A DNA stretch of 35,893 nucleotides from Gilliamella sp. wkB308 (GCF_001690185.1 NZ_LZGN01000012.1:1-35893), one strand, 5' to 3'; shown: positions 17,104 to 28,244, counted from the stretch's first letter. Notes: generated by a model not told the origin, from the letters alone. A program made the numbers and translations.

Positions 17104-19421
17104 AAATAGCACTGGTTGGAAATCCAAATTGTGGCAAAACAACACTGTTCAATTTACTGACAGGATCAAAACAGCGCGTTGGTAATTGGCCTGGCGTGAC
17201 AGTTGAACAAAAATTAGGTTTATTTTCTTATCACCATCACCAATACGAAGTCGTTGATCTACCGGGGACTTACTCTATTGAGTCTGATGCAGTTTCAATG
17301 TCGCAAGATGAATGGATAACGCGTGAATTTGTTCTGACAGAAAAAAATAATGTCATTATTAATGTTATTGATGCCAGCAATTTACAGCGAAGCTTATATC
17401 TAACATTTCAATTGATTGATTTACAAGTACCGATGATTGTCGTACTCAATATGATTGATACGGTTAAGAATATGGGCGAAAAAATCGATCACCAACAATT
17501 ATCCGTTTTACTGGGTTGTCCTGTTGTACCTATTTCATCAACCAAAAAATTAGGTATCAATTTATTTTATCAAGCAATTGAAAATAGGGCTATCAACCAG
17601 CAAAAAGCTCAACCTTCTATAGATACATTAGGGCAATCTCAGCAAAGACTCTTGACCCGTTATATTAGTGAACTACCAGAAGAAAGTGTTGTTCATCAAC
17701 TTAATCGCTGGCAATTAATTGAAGCCTTATTAGGAAACAACACGGAACAGTTTAATTCACTTGAATTAGAAAAACTTGAAATTTGTCGACAACTCCTTTC
17801 GGCTTGGTGTGATAATGAAATTGATGTTGCACTAGCAAGTGCCAGATATGAAAGGATTGATGAAGTGTGTAAAAAGGTTATTGCTAAACCTCGAGAATTA
17901 AGTCCCCGTATTTCAGAAAAGTTCGATAAAATTACGCTCGGACGCTTTACAGGTATTCCGTTTTTTTTAATTGTCATGTATGCCATGTTTATGGTTGCTA
18001 TTAATTTTGGTTCGGTATTTATCGATTTTTTTGAACAATTTTTCGGAACAATTTTTGTCAATGGAACAGCCGGTTTATTACAAATTATTCATGCGCCAGA
18101 TTGGGTTAGTGTCATATTGTCTGATGGCATAGGTAGTGGAATTCAAACTGTTTCAACGTTTATTCCTGTCATTGCCGCAATGTTTTTTGCTTTATCTTTT
18201 TTAGAGGATTCCGGTTATTTGGCACGTGCCGCAATGGTGGTGGATCGGGTTTTACGTTTTATCGGTTTACCGGGTAAAGCTTTCGTGCCTATGTTAATGG
18301 GCTTTGGCTGTGGCGTACCTGCGATTATGGGCACGCGTACACTAGAAAGCTCTCGAGATCGTTTAATGGCTATCTGCATGATTCCTTTTATGTCTTGTGG
18401 GGCAAGATTACCGGTTTATGCATTATTTGCGGTTATATTTTTCCCGCTTCATGCTTCTTTCGTTGTATTTATGTTATATCTGCTTGGTATTAGTGTTGCA
18501 GTCCTGTCGGGGATGATTTTGAAAAACACGTTATTAAAAGGTGAGTTGACCCCTTTTATTATGGAGATGCCAGTTTATCGAATTCCAACCCTTCGTAGCA
18601 TCTTACGCTTAACTTGGCAACGCTTGAAAAGTTTTATATTTAAAGCAGGTAAAGCAATTGTAATTATGGTTACGATTTTAAGTTTACTTAACTCATGGGG
18701 AACCGATAATACCTTTGGTCATGAAAATACTAATCAATCGGTATTATCAGTCATAAGCCAAAAAATTACACCTGTTTTTCAACCCATGGGTATCGATAAC
18801 GAAAATTGGCCAGCAACAGTGGGCATTTTTACGGGAATTTTTGCAAAAGAGTCCATCATTGCGACATTAAATTCACTTTATTCTATGGATAATCAACCAG
18901 AAGATGATGAACAATCGGATTGGTTTGAAGACATTAAATCGGCTTTTGCCACTATTCCAGATAATTTACTTGCTCTGTCTGAAACGATTACTGATCCACT
19001 AGGATTGTCATCATTAAATGATGATATCGATACTTTACAAACTGATTTAGCGATCAATTCTACTGCTATTTCTAAAATTAAGACATCATTTACGTCTTCG
19101 TCAGCCGTAATAGCTTATTTAATATTCATCTTACTTTATACACCATGTACAGCTGTGTTAGGGACAATTTATCGTGAAGCAGGGTGGCGTTGGATGATTT
19201 TTGTTGCAGTATGGACTTTCACAATTGCTTGGTTGGTGGCGACAATCTATTATCAATTTACACAACTTGCCCATTCAAATACTGCAAGTTATTGGTTGTT
19301 CGGTTGTGGACTATCAATAACATTGATGGTGTTTATTCTGCGCAAATTGGGAAATAATTCATTTGATAAAAATAATATGTTTAATCATAAAAAACCAAGA
19401 AAATCATCTTGTTGTGATTAG
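17100..19421 (+). CDS. feoB: ferrous iron permease FeoB
   Basis: FeoB is the GTPase-coupled inner-membrane Fe(II) transporter. The 773-aa product (same length as E. coli) has the G domain with G1 GNPNCGKTT (7-15), G2 T34, G3 DLPG (53-56) and G4 NMID (117-120). A helical guanine-dissociation-inhibitor region follows, then the membrane domain (from about 285) with two Gate motifs including MGFGCGVPAIMGTRT, and FxxKESI. The protein ends in a double Cys (771-772), as many FeoB do. The start is GTG overlapping the feoA stop. A degenerate ATG upstream is out of frame. Confidence 0.98.
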   Translation: MKIALVGNPNCGKTTLFNLLTGSKQRVGNWPGVTVEQKLGLFSYHHHQYEVVDLPGTYSIESDAVSMSQDEWITREFVLTEKNNVIINVIDASNLQRSLYLTFQLIDLQVPMIVVLNMIDTVKNMGEKIDHQQLSVLLGCPVVPISSTKKLGINLFYQAIENRAINQQKAQPSIDTLGQSQQRLLTRYISELPEESVVHQLNRWQLIEALLGNNTEQFNSLELEKLEICRQLLSAWCDNEIDVALASARYERIDEVCKKVIAKPRELSPRISEKFDKITLGRFTGIPFFLIVMYAMFMVAINFGSVFIDFFEQFFGTIFVNGTAGLLQIIHAPDWVSVILSDGIGSGIQTVSTFIPVIAAMFFALSFLEDSGYLARAAMVVDRVLRFIGLPGKAFVPMLMGFGCGVPAIMGTRTLESSRDRLMAICMIPFMSCGARLPVYALFAVIFFPLHASFVVFMLYLLGISVAVLSGMILKNTLLKGELTPFIMEMPVYRIPTLRSILRLTWQRLKSFIFKAGKAIVIMVTILSLLNSWGTDNTFGHENTNQSVLSVISQKITPVFQPMGIDNENWPATVGIFTGIFAKESIIATLNSLYSMDNQPEDDEQSDWFEDIKSAFATIPDNLLALSETITDPLGLSSLNDDIDTLQTDLAINSTAISKIKTSFTSSSAVIAYLIFILLYTPCTAVLGTIYREAGWRWMIFVAVWTFTIAWLVATIYYQFTQLAHSNTASYWLFGCGLSITLMVFILRKLGNNSFDKNNMFNHKKPRKSSCCD

Positions 19422-19486
19422 TTTATTTTTATCATTTAATTCACTGGAGAACAAAGTCGGTAAAACCTATAAGACTAATATAGAAA

Positions 19487-19723
19487 ATGTTAATGACCTC
19501 GATTCGTGATTATGTACAATTAAAAGGGCGTGTAGAATTGCAAGATATAGCACGTCATTTTAGGTTGCCTGAAAGCGCCCTCATACCGATACTAAGCTTT
19601 TGGGTAAAGAAAAAAGTGATACAACTAATCGTTGTAGAACAATCCGATTTTTGTCAGTCAAAAAAATGTGATAATTGTTCTGGTTGTAATTTTGCTAATA
19701 AAACGATTTATGCATGGATTTAG
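19487..19723 (+). CDS. feoC: FeoC-like winged-helix protein with Cys cluster
   Basis: The 78-aa product (or 76 from the second ATG at 19493) has an N-terminal winged-helix region (SIRDYVQLKGRVELQDIARHF) and a C-terminal cluster C-x4-C-x2-C-x2-C. This matches FeoC proteins, which bind an oxygen-sensitive iron-sulfur cluster and modulate FeoB stability. It follows feoB after 65 bases in the standard feoABC order. No strong ribosome-binding site is seen before either ATG, so the start is uncertain. Confidence 0.88.
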   Translation: MLMTSIRDYVQLKGRVELQDIARHFRLPESALIPILSFWVKKKVIQLIVVEQSDFCQSKKCDNCSGCNFANKTIYAWI

Positions 19724-20081
19724 CCACTATTTTAATCATGCATTTTTGTCTTAGGGTTGATCAATATAGCATTAACGATTAGCTGAAAATGATAGATTGA
19801 TTTTTTATCGAGGTATTTTTCATATTGATAAAGTTAATTTCGTGATTTAGGTCACATTAAAAAATCAATTTATAATGTAAAAATAACAAACTGATAGCAG
19901 AGATAAACAAGCTATAATTACTCTCACAACTGTGTGAAAATTTTGCTTTTTTGTTATCTATTTCAGGTTATTGTTAAATGTATAAAAACGTTAAAATAAC
20001 GAGTCGCTAAGTCGTTTTATCACTAGATAAATGCTATTATAATCTTTTAGAAAATTGAAGCTGTAGAGGATATAGAAGTAT
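19724..20081. other. feoC-talA intergenic region with promoter elements
   Basis: It contains the CRP-like site at 19841-19856 and two TATAAT boxes at 19871-19876 and 19913-19918. The second has CTGATA 16 bases upstream as a possible -35. No terminator for feoC with a good T run is seen, and no small ORF. Confidence 0.5.
19841..19856 (+). promoter_or_regulatory. CRP-cAMP binding site
   Basis: CGTGA-TTTAGG-TCACA matches the CRP consensus TGTGA-N6-TCACA at 9 of 10 core positions with correct spacing. It lies 226 bases before talA and close to two TATAAT boxes, so CRP control of the tal-tkt region is likely. The exact promoter class cannot be fixed without a mapped start. Confidence 0.7.
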
Positions 20082-21032
20082 ATGAGTCAATTAGATGAAT
20101 TTAAAAAATTAACCGTCGTTGTTGCCGATACAGGTGATATCGATTCAATTAAACAGTTTTCACCAGAAGATGCAACCACGAATCCTTCTCTTGTATTAAA
20201 AGCCGCTCAACTTCCTCAATATCGTTATCTGATTGATTCTGCAGTTGAAACTGCAAAAAAATTAGGTGGTAGCAAAGAACAACAATTAATTAATGCTTGT
20301 GACCAAGTTGCTGTCAATATTGGTGCGGAAATTTTGAAAATTGTACCCGGACGAATTTCGACAGAAGTGGATGCTCGTTTATCTTTTGATAAACAAGCTT
20401 GTATCGAAAAAGCCCGCCGAATTATAGAACTCTATCAACAAAAAGGTATCGATAAATCACGAATTTTGATTAAAATTGCTTCAACATGGGAAGGAATTAA
20501 AGCTGCCGAAGTTCTTGAAAAAGAGGGCATTAACTGTAATTTAACGTTACTATTTTCATTTGCACAGGCACGTGCTTGTGCTGAAGTCAATGTGTTTCTC
20601 ATTTCACCTTTTGTTGGTCGTATTTATGATTGGTATCAAGCTAAAAAACCAATTGACCCCTATATTGCCGATCAAGATCCAGGTGTGGTATCAGTACGTA
20701 ATATTTATAATTACTATAAACAACATGGTTATAAAACAATCGTCATGGGGGCAAGCTTCCGTAAAGTTGAACAAATTTTAGCATTAGCTGGTTGTGATCG
20801 ATTAACGATTGCGCCAAATTTATTGGCTGAAATGCAACATTCAACAGCACCTGTTGAACAAAAACTGTATCCAAATCAAACCGTCGTTGAACGACCTGCA
20901 CCGATTACCGAGTCTGAATTTAGATGGCAACATAATAGTGATGCCATGGCTGTCGAAAAATTAGCAGAAGGAATTCGTGCCTTTGCGGTGGATCAAGGTA
21001 AATTAGAAGAGATGATCGCAACACTTCTATAG
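20082..21032 (+). CDS. talA: transaldolase (TalA type)
   Basis: Transaldolase moves a dihydroxyacetone unit from sedoheptulose-7-phosphate to glyceraldehyde-3-phosphate. The 316-aa product has the class I aldolase residues D16, E95 and Schiff-base K131 ([12 protein letters not shown]), plus the signatures [25 protein letters not shown] and [12 protein letters not shown]. Its length equals E. coli TalA, and like talA it is followed by a transketolase gene. AGGA precedes the ATG with suitable spacing. It is likely transcribed from the CRP-associated promoter region upstream. Confidence 0.96.
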   Translation: MSQLDEFKKLTVVVADTGDIDSIKQFSPEDATTNPSLVLKAAQLPQYRYLIDSAVETAKKLGGSKEQQLINACDQVAVNIGAEILKIVPGRISTEVDARLSFDKQACIEKARRIIELYQQKGIDKSRILIKIASTWEGIKAAEVLEKEGINCNLTLLFSFAQARACAEVNVFLISPFVGRIYDWYQAKKPIDPYIADQDPGVVSVRNIYNYYKQHGYKTIVMGASFRKVEQILALAGCDRLTIAPNLLAEMQHSTAPVEQKLYPNQTVVERPAPITESEFRWQHNSDAMAVEKLAEGIRAFAVDQGKLEEMIATLL

Positions 21033-21036
21033 TGAT

Positions 21037-21070
21037 AGAGGGGAATTAAAATTCCCCTTTCGCTTTTTTT
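21037..21070 (+). terminator. intrinsic terminator between talA and tkt
   Basis: AGGGGAATT at 21039-21047 pairs with AATTCCCCT at 21050-21058, extendable by a G-U and an A-U pair, followed by CGC and seven T. It begins right after the talA stop, so it should reduce readthrough into tkt. Confidence 0.85.
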
Positions 21071-21153
21071 ATAATATTAATAATATAAATCTGTTTCAAA
21101 AAAACAGAAAAATGAATATTGAATAACTTAAAATATATTTTGGAGATTAAAAC

Positions 21154-23160
21154 ATGAATGCAACGACGCTATCTCACCGCGAGCTTGCGAATGCGATAAG
21201 GGCATTAAGCATGGATGGTGTACAAAAAGCAAAATCAGGTCATCCGGGTGCGCCTATGGGTATGGCTGATATGGCGGAAGTACTTTGGCGTGGATTTTTA
21301 AAACACAACCCAAACAATCCCAATTGGGCAGATCGAGACCGTTTTGTATTATCAAATGGTCATGCTTCTATGCTAATTTATAGTTTATTACATCTTACCG
21401 GTTATAAAGTTAGCCTAGATGACTTGAAAAATTTCCGTCAGTTGCATTCAATCACAGCAGGGCATCCAGAATATGGCCATGTTCCGGGCGTTGAAACCAC
21501 AACCGGGCCTTTAGGACAGGGCATTGCAAATGCAGTTGGTATGGCAATAGCAGAAAGAACTTTATCTGCACAATTTAATAAACCGGGTCATACTATAGTT
21601 GACCATTTTACCTACGTATTCATGGGTGATGGTTGTATGATGGAAGGCATTTCACACGAAGCTTGCTCATTGGCTGGAACACTGAAATTAGGAAAACTCG
21701 TTGCATTCTATGATGAAAATGGTATTTCAATCGATGGCGAAATAGAAGGTTGGTTTACTGATGATACCGCCAAACGCTTTGAAGCTTATGGATGGCATGT
21801 TATTCGAGGTATTGATGGTCATGATGCAAATGCCATTGCTCAAGCGATTGAACAAGCGCAAGCTGTGACCGATAAACCTTCTTTACTAATGTGTAAAACA
21901 GTTATAGGTTTTGGATCACCAAATAAAGCGGGCAGTCATGACAGTCATGGTGCACCACTGGGAGATGCTGAAATTGAAGCAACTCGTCAAGCACTTGGAT
22001 GGAATTACCCGCCGTTTGATATTCCGAAAGCTTATTATGAAGCGTGGGATGCGAAAACCAAAGGCAAACAAATCGAAGATGAGTGGAACACTCGCTTTGA
22101 AGCTTATGCCAAAGCATATCCAGAACTAGCCAGCGAATTTAAACGACGAATGCACGGCGATTTACCTGAAAATTGGCAACAAGTGGCTACCGATTTTGTC
22201 AATAAATTGCAAGCAAACCCTGCAACGATAGCGACGCGTAAAGCATCACAAAACGCAATTGAAGCCTTTGCACCAGTATTATCTGAGTTTCTAGGTGGCT
22301 CGGCTGACTTAGCACCAAGTAACTTAACAATGTGGTCAGGTTCAAAAGAAATTTTAGCCAATCCGGATGGTAACTATATTCACTATGGTGTACGTGAGTT
22401 TGGGATGTCTGCTATTATGAATGGTATTGCACTTCATGGCGGCTTTATTCCTTATGGGGCAACATTCTTAATGTTTATGGAATATGCACGAAATGCGGTA
22501 CGCATGGCTGCCTTAATGAAGATTCGTTCACTGTTTGTCTATACCCATGACTCAATTGGCTTAGGTGAAGACGGACCAACCCATCAACCTGTTGAACAAA
22601 TGGCAAGCTTACGGGTAACACCAAATGTCAGTACTTGGCGCCCATGTGACCAAGTTGAATCAGCCATAGCATGGCAATATGCCATTGAACGTAAAGATGG
22701 GCCAACCGCACTGATCTTCTCAAGGCAGAATCTTAAACAACAACCACGAACAGCTGAGCAATTAGCCAACGTTTATCGTGGCGGTTACATTTTAAATGAT
22801 TGTGCAGGAACGCCACAGTTAATCTTAATTGCGACGGGTTCAGAAGTCGAATTAGCGGTAGAAGCCTATCATCAATTAACAAAAGCAGGGAAAAAAGTAC
22901 GGGTTGTTTCAATGCCATCAACTGATGCGTTTGATAAACAAGACTGCGCTTATAAAGAGTCGGTATTACCTTCTTCGGTCACTGCGCGTATTGCGATTGA
23001 AGCAGGGATTAGTGATTACTGGTATAAATATGTGGGACTGAATGGCAAAATTGTGGGTATGACAAGTTTTGGCGAATCAGCACCTGCTGAACAGTTATTT
23101 GAAAAATTTGGTTTTACAGTTGAAAATGTAATTGCAAAAGCCAATGATTTATTGAAATAA
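21154..23160 (+). CDS. tkt: transketolase
   Basis: Transketolase is the thiamine-diphosphate enzyme moving two-carbon units in the pentose phosphate pathway. The 668-aa product (E. coli TktA 663, TktB 667) has the N-terminal [16 protein letters not shown] segment, the diphosphate-binding GDGCMMEG ... DENG motif, [11 protein letters not shown], and the second half with [19 protein letters not shown] and [19 protein letters not shown]. It lies 121 bases after talA behind a terminator, so it probably has its own promoter as well. From sequence alone I cannot say whether tktA or tktB is the better name. Confidence 0.97.
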   Translation: MNATTLSHRELANAIRALSMDGVQKAKSGHPGAPMGMADMAEVLWRGFLKHNPNNPNWADRDRFVLSNGHASMLIYSLLHLTGYKVSLDDLKNFRQLHSITAGHPEYGHVPGVETTTGPLGQGIANAVGMAIAERTLSAQFNKPGHTIVDHFTYVFMGDGCMMEGISHEACSLAGTLKLGKLVAFYDENGISIDGEIEGWFTDDTAKRFEAYGWHVIRGIDGHDANAIAQAIEQAQAVTDKPSLLMCKTVIGFGSPNKAGSHDSHGAPLGDAEIEATRQALGWNYPPFDIPKAYYEAWDAKTKGKQIEDEWNTRFEAYAKAYPELASEFKRRMHGDLPENWQQVATDFVNKLQANPATIATRKASQNAIEAFAPVLSEFLGGSADLAPSNLTMWSGSKEILANPDGNYIHYGVREFGMSAIMNGIALHGGFIPYGATFLMFMEYARNAVRMAALMKIRSLFVYTHDSIGLGEDGPTHQPVEQMASLRVTPNVSTWRPCDQVESAIAWQYAIERKDGPTALIFSRQNLKQQPRTAEQLANVYRGGYILNDCAGTPQLILIATGSEVELAVEAYHQLTKAGKKVRVVSMPSTDAFDKQDCAYKESVLPSSVTARIAIEAGISDYWYKYVGLNGKIVGMTSFGESAPAEQLFEKFGFTVENVIAKANDLLK

Positions 23161-23175
23161 TTGTTATTCCTGTTT

Positions 23176-23212
23176 AAAGCGCCATTACCATATAGGTAAT
23201 GGCGTTTTTTTT
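23176..23212 (+). terminator. strong intrinsic terminator after tkt
   Basis: CGCCATTACC at 23180-23189 pairs perfectly with GGTAATGGCG at 23195-23204 around a 5-nt loop, flanked by AAAG and eight T. This is a textbook terminator 15 bases after the tkt stop. It also lies just beyond the end of the convergent phosphoethanolamine transferase gene. Confidence 0.92.
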
Positions 23213-23238
23213 GGTATCTATTTTAAGATATTATGATT

Positions 23239-24819
23239 TTATTTGATGAAAAAAGGATTAGGATCTTGTTTCAATTTTTCATAAGGATAAAGTTCATTTT
23301 TCCAATCTTTAATTTTAATCTTTGGCTGGTGTGGTATATCTATCAATTTGTTTTGCATATATTCATGTGAAACATCTAAAGTGATACCCATCCATTTACT
23401 TAACAAGTAAACAAGCTGATAACCTGAAATTTTTTTCTCAATTTTTTGTTGTGTTGTACTTTTTGAATCAAAGAAAATAAAAGGTACTTCGTAACTATTT
23501 TGGTATTCCCAGTTATGCCTTAAATCTTGATATTGATCCAAGTGGGTAAGACCATGATCAGCAAAATAGACAACCGAATAATCTTCATTATGTTTTTTTA
23601 GTATCTCTATGGTTGATTTAATCAGATCGTCCGTTTCTTTTATACTGCTGACATAGCAAGAAATATTTTCATTGTATAAATTGAATTGAATATCAAATTG
23701 TAATCGACGACAAAAGTTGGAATGAGAACCCATAAGATGCATGACGATCAGTCTTGGCTTATCCTGTTTATCTGACAATATTTTATCTAATTCTGGTAAT
23801 AGTAAAGTATCATATTTTCCGTGTGATGACTTACCGTTGTATTCCCCTTTCTTTGTATAAAAATTATAGTTTGCATAAGCGGCAATGCGAGGTACGGTAA
23901 TCTCAATTTTTCCGAGTTTACCTTGATTAGAAAGCCAATAAGTTTCAAATCCTGCATCGTTAGCAATACTGACAATATTATTATTTAATTGAGCATTCAC
24001 TATTTTATCGTCTGAATAAATGGCTTGGCTGATCAAATGAGGGACAGATGCTTGCGTATTCGAAGCGGGTGCGATTAAACCATCCCATATCACATTTGCA
24101 TGTTGAGTGGCAAAAGGGGTATTGTCATAACTAAATCCATAAGCGTTCATATAATCTTTACGGACACTTTCACCAATAATAATAAGATAATTCTTGTGGT
24201 CGGGATTTACCGATAAAATAGGAATCGTGTTTTGTTGTTCAATTTGATTAAGCTGTGCTTCTTTCTCGATAAAATAAATTTTTCCACTGGTATAAAGCGC
24301 TCTGTAAAATTCAAAAAAAGGATATTTCACATTATCCATTATCTCGTCTGACAGAGAATGAGAAGGGGTAGGGATAAATTTAATGTATGCTTTAATTGGT
24401 TTATAGCCCAATAAAATCAATGTAAAAATAATGAGGTAATAATGGTGAACAGTAGGAAACGGCAGTTTGATAAAGATAAGAACAAAAGCAATTATTAATA
24501 AGAAGGTAATCAAAAATAGATAAGTAGATATTTGCGAACAGAATTCATTTACTTCGTCCATGTCTGTTTCAAACAAGGCACTTATTACTGCTACATTAGG
24601 AGGACCATAATAATAAGCAATAGGAAAGTAAAGAGCGGCTATAACAAACGATAGACCAAAAAAAATTCGAAAAATGGTGAATTTACCTAGGATAATTAAT
24701 GAAAAATAAGTAAGTAATATTCGATCGATTCTTTTCGGATATCCTAATAAATACACGACTAAGACTGCAAGGCTAAGACAAATAAAATGAGAAAACAAAA
24801 TTTTTTTAGAGAGCTTCAC
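23239..24819 (-). CDS. phosphoethanolamine transferase, EptA/CptA-like (sulfatase fold)
   Basis: The 526-aa protein has an N-terminal block of about five membrane helices (to about residue 150) and a periplasmic alkaline-phosphatase/sulfatase-type domain. Metal-site elements are GESVRKDY (E217), FADHG (D421, H422) and HLMGSH. The likely nucleophile is T255 in ASNTQASVPHL, the position equivalent to the catalytic Thr of EptA. Family members move phosphoethanolamine from phosphatidylethanolamine onto lipid A, core heptose or other glycans; the acceptor here cannot be told from sequence. The start is GTG with no clear ribosome-binding site. It stands alone between convergent tkt and the mdtK operon. 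Confidence 0.85.
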   Translation of the reverse strand: MKLSKKILFSHFICLSLAVLVVYLLGYPKRIDRILLTYFSLIILGKFTIFRIFFGLSFVIAALYFPIAYYYGPPNVAVISALFETDMDEVNEFCSQISTYLFLITFLLIIAFVLIFIKLPFPTVHHYYLIIFTLILLGYKPIKAYIKFIPTPSHSLSDEIMDNVKYPFFEFYRALYTSGKIYFIEKEAQLNQIEQQNTIPILSVNPDHKNYLIIIGESVRKDYMNAYGFSYDNTPFATQHANVIWDGLIAPASNTQASVPHLISQAIYSDDKIVNAQLNNNIVSIANDAGFETYWLSNQGKLGKIEITVPRIAAYANYNFYTKKGEYNGKSSHGKYDTLLLPELDKILSDKQDKPRLIVMHLMGSHSNFCRRLQFDIQFNLYNENISCYVSSIKETDDLIKSTIEILKKHNEDYSVVYFADHGLTHLDQYQDLRHNWEYQNSYEVPFIFFDSKSTTQQKIEKKISGYQLVYLLSKWMGITLDVSHEYMQNKLIDIPHQPKIKIKDWKNELYPYEKLKQDPNPFFIK

Positions 24820-25134
24820 AACATTATTACACTATATTAAATTTATCTACAAGGCACGTGATTATATAGTGAATTATTATTTAATCAATTTATATCGTCA
24901 TTTAATGTTTGATTCAATTTAAATTGAACTAAATGATTTTTCATCATTTATGTACCTAATAAAATTCGTTTAACAGTCTTAAACGAGGGAATAAAATAGT
25001 TACTTGAGTTAACTATGGTTAATTGTATTGAATAGTTGTTACGGAGTAGAGGCTATCTATGATTTAACACTTATCTGTAAATTTGATAAGTGTTAAATAT
25101 TAAGATGAGAAGTGACTTACTAGCAAATAAATCG
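24820..25134. other. intergenic region with hairpin, phosphoethanolamine transferase / mdtK
   Basis: This region lies upstream of the transferase and downstream of mdtK, both on the minus strand. Besides the hairpin at 25062-25098, it is AT-rich and featureless; it should contain the transferase promoter. Confidence 0.4.
25062..25098 (-). terminator. 14-bp perfect hairpin after mdtK
   Basis: The arms 25062-25075 and 25085-25098 are exact reverse complements (core AACACTTATC) with a 9-nt loop, 37 bases after the mdtK stop. The T tract is short on both strands, so termination is likely but not certain. Confidence 0.55.
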
Positions 25135-26523
25135 TTATTTTGATGCTCGGTTTAATATTGTTGCTTCAGGCTGTTTTTGGATATAGATCATTCTGGCTAT
25201 TAATAAAATAGCGGCGACTGCCAGCCCTAAAATAATGCCAATCCAGAAACCGGCAGCCCCAATTGGCGCTATAATTAGATCGGTTAAACCCAAGATATAA
25301 CCAACAGGTAATCCTACTACCCAATAAGAAAGCAACGTAATAAAGAAAATGCTTTGCGTGTCCTTATAACCACGAAGCACATTGCTTGCGACGACTTGTA
25401 AATAATCAGAAGCCTGATAGATTGCTAATAAAATAATCAGGTGCATGCATATCGTAATGACAGCCACTTCTTTAGTAAATAACGCAATAATAGGTGTTCG
25501 AAATACAACTAAAATTAATGCGACAATAATTGCTATTGCTAACGAAATAGCTAAACTTATGTACGCAGTATGTTTGGCAAGAGATAGCTTTTTTTGACCT
25601 AACAAATAACCAACACGAATACTGGTAGCAACGCCAAGTGAAAGCGGAATGGCAAATGTTAAACTGCTAATCGTAAATATGATTTGATGTGCGGCCACCG
25701 TAATTTTACCTAATGGGGCAATCAGTAATGCTATGACGGCAAATAAACTCATTTCGAAAAAATAAGCCAATGCCAGTGGTGTACCTAACAGGATAACCTT
25801 TTTTATAATTGACCAATCAACAAGTTTTGTGAAAGGCGTTTGACGAATATCACGTTGGCTAGTGGTGGTTAATGTATAAAGGCGAATTAAAAAAAACATT
25901 AGCCAAAATATAATTGCTGCGGTAATGCCACATCCAACTCCACCGAAAGCAGGTAAACCTAATTTTCCATAAATTAATACATAATTAATGGGAATGTTGG
26001 CAAGTAATGCAATAAAGATGATCACCATGGCTGGTTTGGTATTGGATAACCCTTCACACTGATTTCGGTAAACTAAAAATAATAAGAACGCAGGGACGCC
26101 CCACATAATGGCACGTAAAAAAGAAACGGCAACTTCAACCATTTCAGGATCAATAGGATGTTCAACTGAACTTCTTAAACTAATCAGTTTATCTGAATGG
26201 TATAAAATGAACATCATTATCACTGATAAGAACAAGGCAATAACGACGCCTTGTCGAGTGTGATCAGCAACTTGATGACGTTTAGCCGCCCCATTTAAAT
26301 TGGAGATAATCGGTGTTAAGACGCTAAGTAAACCCTGTCCAAATAATATGGTTGGTAACCAAATTGAGACAGCAATGGCAACCCCTGATAATGCTGTGTT
26401 GCTGTAGTTACCAGCCATAATGGTATCGACGAAGGTAATCGCTGTTTGCGATATTTGCGCTATCAGTACGGGTACCGAAAGGGCAATAAGATTTTTGATT
26501 TCGTTTCGATAATGTTGTTTCAT
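25135..26523 (-). CDS. mdtK: MATE-family multidrug efflux protein (MdtK/NorM)
   Basis: The 462-aa product has 12 hydrophobic segments and aligns along its length with E. coli MdtK (457 aa). Matching stretches are ALSVPVLIAQISQTAITFVDTIMAG, SIWLPTILFGQGLL, RNQCEGLSNTKPAMV, NIPINYVLIYG, GGVGCGITAA, FFEMSLFAVIALL and LRGYKDTQSIFFITLLSYW. Such proteins expel cationic drugs and dyes using a sodium or proton gradient. It starts nine bases after the rimO stop and is probably cotranscribed with it. Confidence 0.95.
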   Translation of the reverse strand: MKQHYRNEIKNLIALSVPVLIAQISQTAITFVDTIMAGNYSNTALSGVAIAVSIWLPTILFGQGLLSVLTPIISNLNGAAKRHQVADHTRQGVVIALFLSVIMMFILYHSDKLISLRSSVEHPIDPEMVEVAVSFLRAIMWGVPAFLLFLVYRNQCEGLSNTKPAMVIIFIALLANIPINYVLIYGKLGLPAFGGVGCGITAAIIFWLMFFLIRLYTLTTTSQRDIRQTPFTKLVDWSIIKKVILLGTPLALAYFFEMSLFAVIALLIAPLGKITVAAHQIIFTISSLTFAIPLSLGVATSIRVGYLLGQKKLSLAKHTAYISLAISLAIAIIVALILVVFRTPIIALFTKEVAVITICMHLIILLAIYQASDYLQVVASNVLRGYKDTQSIFFITLLSYWVVGLPVGYILGLTDLIIAPIGAAGFWIGIILGLAVAAILLIARMIYIQKQPEATILNRASK

Positions 26524-26532
26524 TGGATATAT

Positions 26533-27855
26533 TTACTGTTTAACAGTTCCCCATAAATCATATTCATCGGAATGTTCAACTTCAACTTGAACAATATCAC
26601 CAACGTGAACATATTTTTCTTCATTTAAATAAACAACGCCATCAATTTCAGGTGCATCGGCCATACTGCGTCCGATAGCGCCTTCTTCATCCACTTCATC
26701 AATAATAACTGACAAGGTTTTGCCAATTTTATTTTGTAATTTTTCGGTTGAAATTGTCTGTTGTAATTGCATAAAACGATGAAAACGCTCTTGCTTAATT
26801 TCTTCCGGAATTTGATTCGCGAGCTGATTGGCTGCTGCACCTTTAATCGGACTATAAGGAAAACATCCCACACGATCAAGCTTGGCTTTACTTAAAAAAT
26901 CGAGTAATAATTCGAAATCTTGGTCTGTTTCTCCCGGATAACCGACAATAAACGTTGAACGTAAAGTGATGTCCGGACAGATTTCTCGCCATTTATGAAT
27001 TCGTTCAAGTGTTCTATCAATGGTGCCTGGTCTTTTCATTGATTTTAAAACCGAAGGACTGGCATGTTGAAGTGGTACATCTAGATACGGTAAGATTTTT
27101 CCATCCGCCATTAACGGGATCAAATTATCCACACTTGGATAAGGATACATGTAATGGAGCCTTACCCAAATGCCTAACGTTGCTAATTGTTCGCATAACG
27201 TTTGGATATCCGTTTTTAATGGCATACCATTCCAAAAGTTGGTACGATTTTTTATATCGATACCATATGCTGAAGTATCTTGAGCAATAACGAGTAATTC
27301 TTTAACGCCACTATCAGCTAATCGCTTTGCTTCATCAAGTACATTACCAATTGGTCGGCTAACCATTTCGCCACGAAGTGACGGAATGATGCAAAATGTA
27401 CAGTTGTGGTTACAACCTTCTGATATTTTCAAATAGGCATAATGCTTAGGCGTTAATTTCACACCTTGCTGTGGTACTAAACTGGTAAACGGATTGTATG
27501 CGGGTTTAGGGGCATATTTATTGACATGAGTAAGTACTGCCTCGTAGCTGTGGGGGCCAGATATTTCAAGTACTTTAGGATGTACATTGCGTATTTGATC
27601 TTCTTTTGCACCTAAACAGCCTGTCACAATGACCTTGCCATTTTCATTTAAAGCTTCGCCAATGGCTTCTAACGATTCTTGTACGGCACTATCAATAAAG
27701 CCGCAAGTATTGACGATAACTAAATCTGCATTTTCGTAGCTTGGTACCACTTGATAACCTTGCGTTCGTAATTCAGTTAAAATTCGCTCTGAGTCAACCA
27801 AATTTTTGGGACAACCAAGGCTCACAAATCCAATAGTAGGGGATGACATATTCAT
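26533..27855 (-). CDS. rimO: ribosomal protein uS12 methylthiotransferase RimO
   Basis: RimO adds a methylthio group to an Asp of ribosomal protein S12. The 440-aa product has the N-terminal MTTase domain with Cys15, Cys51 and Cys80 for one [4Fe-4S] cluster. A radical-SAM domain follows with C148-x3-C152-x2-C155, then a C-terminal TRAM domain ([16 protein letters not shown] ... [19 protein letters not shown]). The residues and the [14 protein letters not shown] opening are those of RimO rather than MiaB. No clear ribosome-binding site is seen, and a start two codons further in is possible. It is first gene of a rimO-mdtK pair. Confidence 0.97.
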   Translation of the reverse strand: MNMSSPTIGFVSLGCPKNLVDSERILTELRTQGYQVVPSYENADLVIVNTCGFIDSAVQESLEAIGEALNENGKVIVTGCLGAKEDQIRNVHPKVLEISGPHSYEAVLTHVNKYAPKPAYNPFTSLVPQQGVKLTPKHYAYLKISEGCNHNCTFCIIPSLRGEMVSRPIGNVLDEAKRLADSGVKELLVIAQDTSAYGIDIKNRTNFWNGMPLKTDIQTLCEQLATLGIWVRLHYMYPYPSVDNLIPLMADGKILPYLDVPLQHASPSVLKSMKRPGTIDRTLERIHKWREICPDITLRSTFIVGYPGETDQDFELLLDFLSKAKLDRVGCFPYSPIKGAAANQLANQIPEEIKQERFHRFMQLQQTISTEKLQNKIGKTLSVIIDEVDEEGAIGRSMADAPEIDGVVYLNEEKYVHVGDIVQVEVEHSDEYDLWGTVKQ

Positions 27856-28244
27856 AATATTTATAATAATGCTTAATATTTAAAGAGGTATTAAATTGAT
27901 AATAAATAAATTTTATCTATTAATTAGTTGTTGTTAATTTAAAATGTCGGCATTTTAACACATTTAAACATTGTAAATATACTGGTTTTCACATTCTTAA
28001 TTAACAGAAAATGGGTTTTAAGTGGTAGCGTCAGGCAAGTGTATAAAGTGGGCTTTTAACCCGTTAAATAGCCTATATTTGATTGAAATCATGCGAGCAT
28101 AACTTAATAGATAAATATTATTTTCTCAAATTTAGTGACTTAGAGTATTTGTGGGCATGTCGATATAATATGATAAATTCGTTGAATGCTAACTCATACA
28201 GCCTTTGAATTGATTGGGCTGTATGAATTAATTTAAACAAAATG
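27856..28244. other. intergenic region, rimO upstream / binding-protein downstream
   Basis: It contains the rimO promoter region and the 3' end of the minus-strand siderophore-binding gene. A 10-bp hairpin (28194-28203 with 28217-28226, TCATACAGCC arm) lies 18 bases beyond that gene's stop and may terminate it, though no T run follows. A small AAAATG-TCGG-CATTTT hairpin lies near 27939-27954. Nothing else is seen. Confidence 0.45.
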
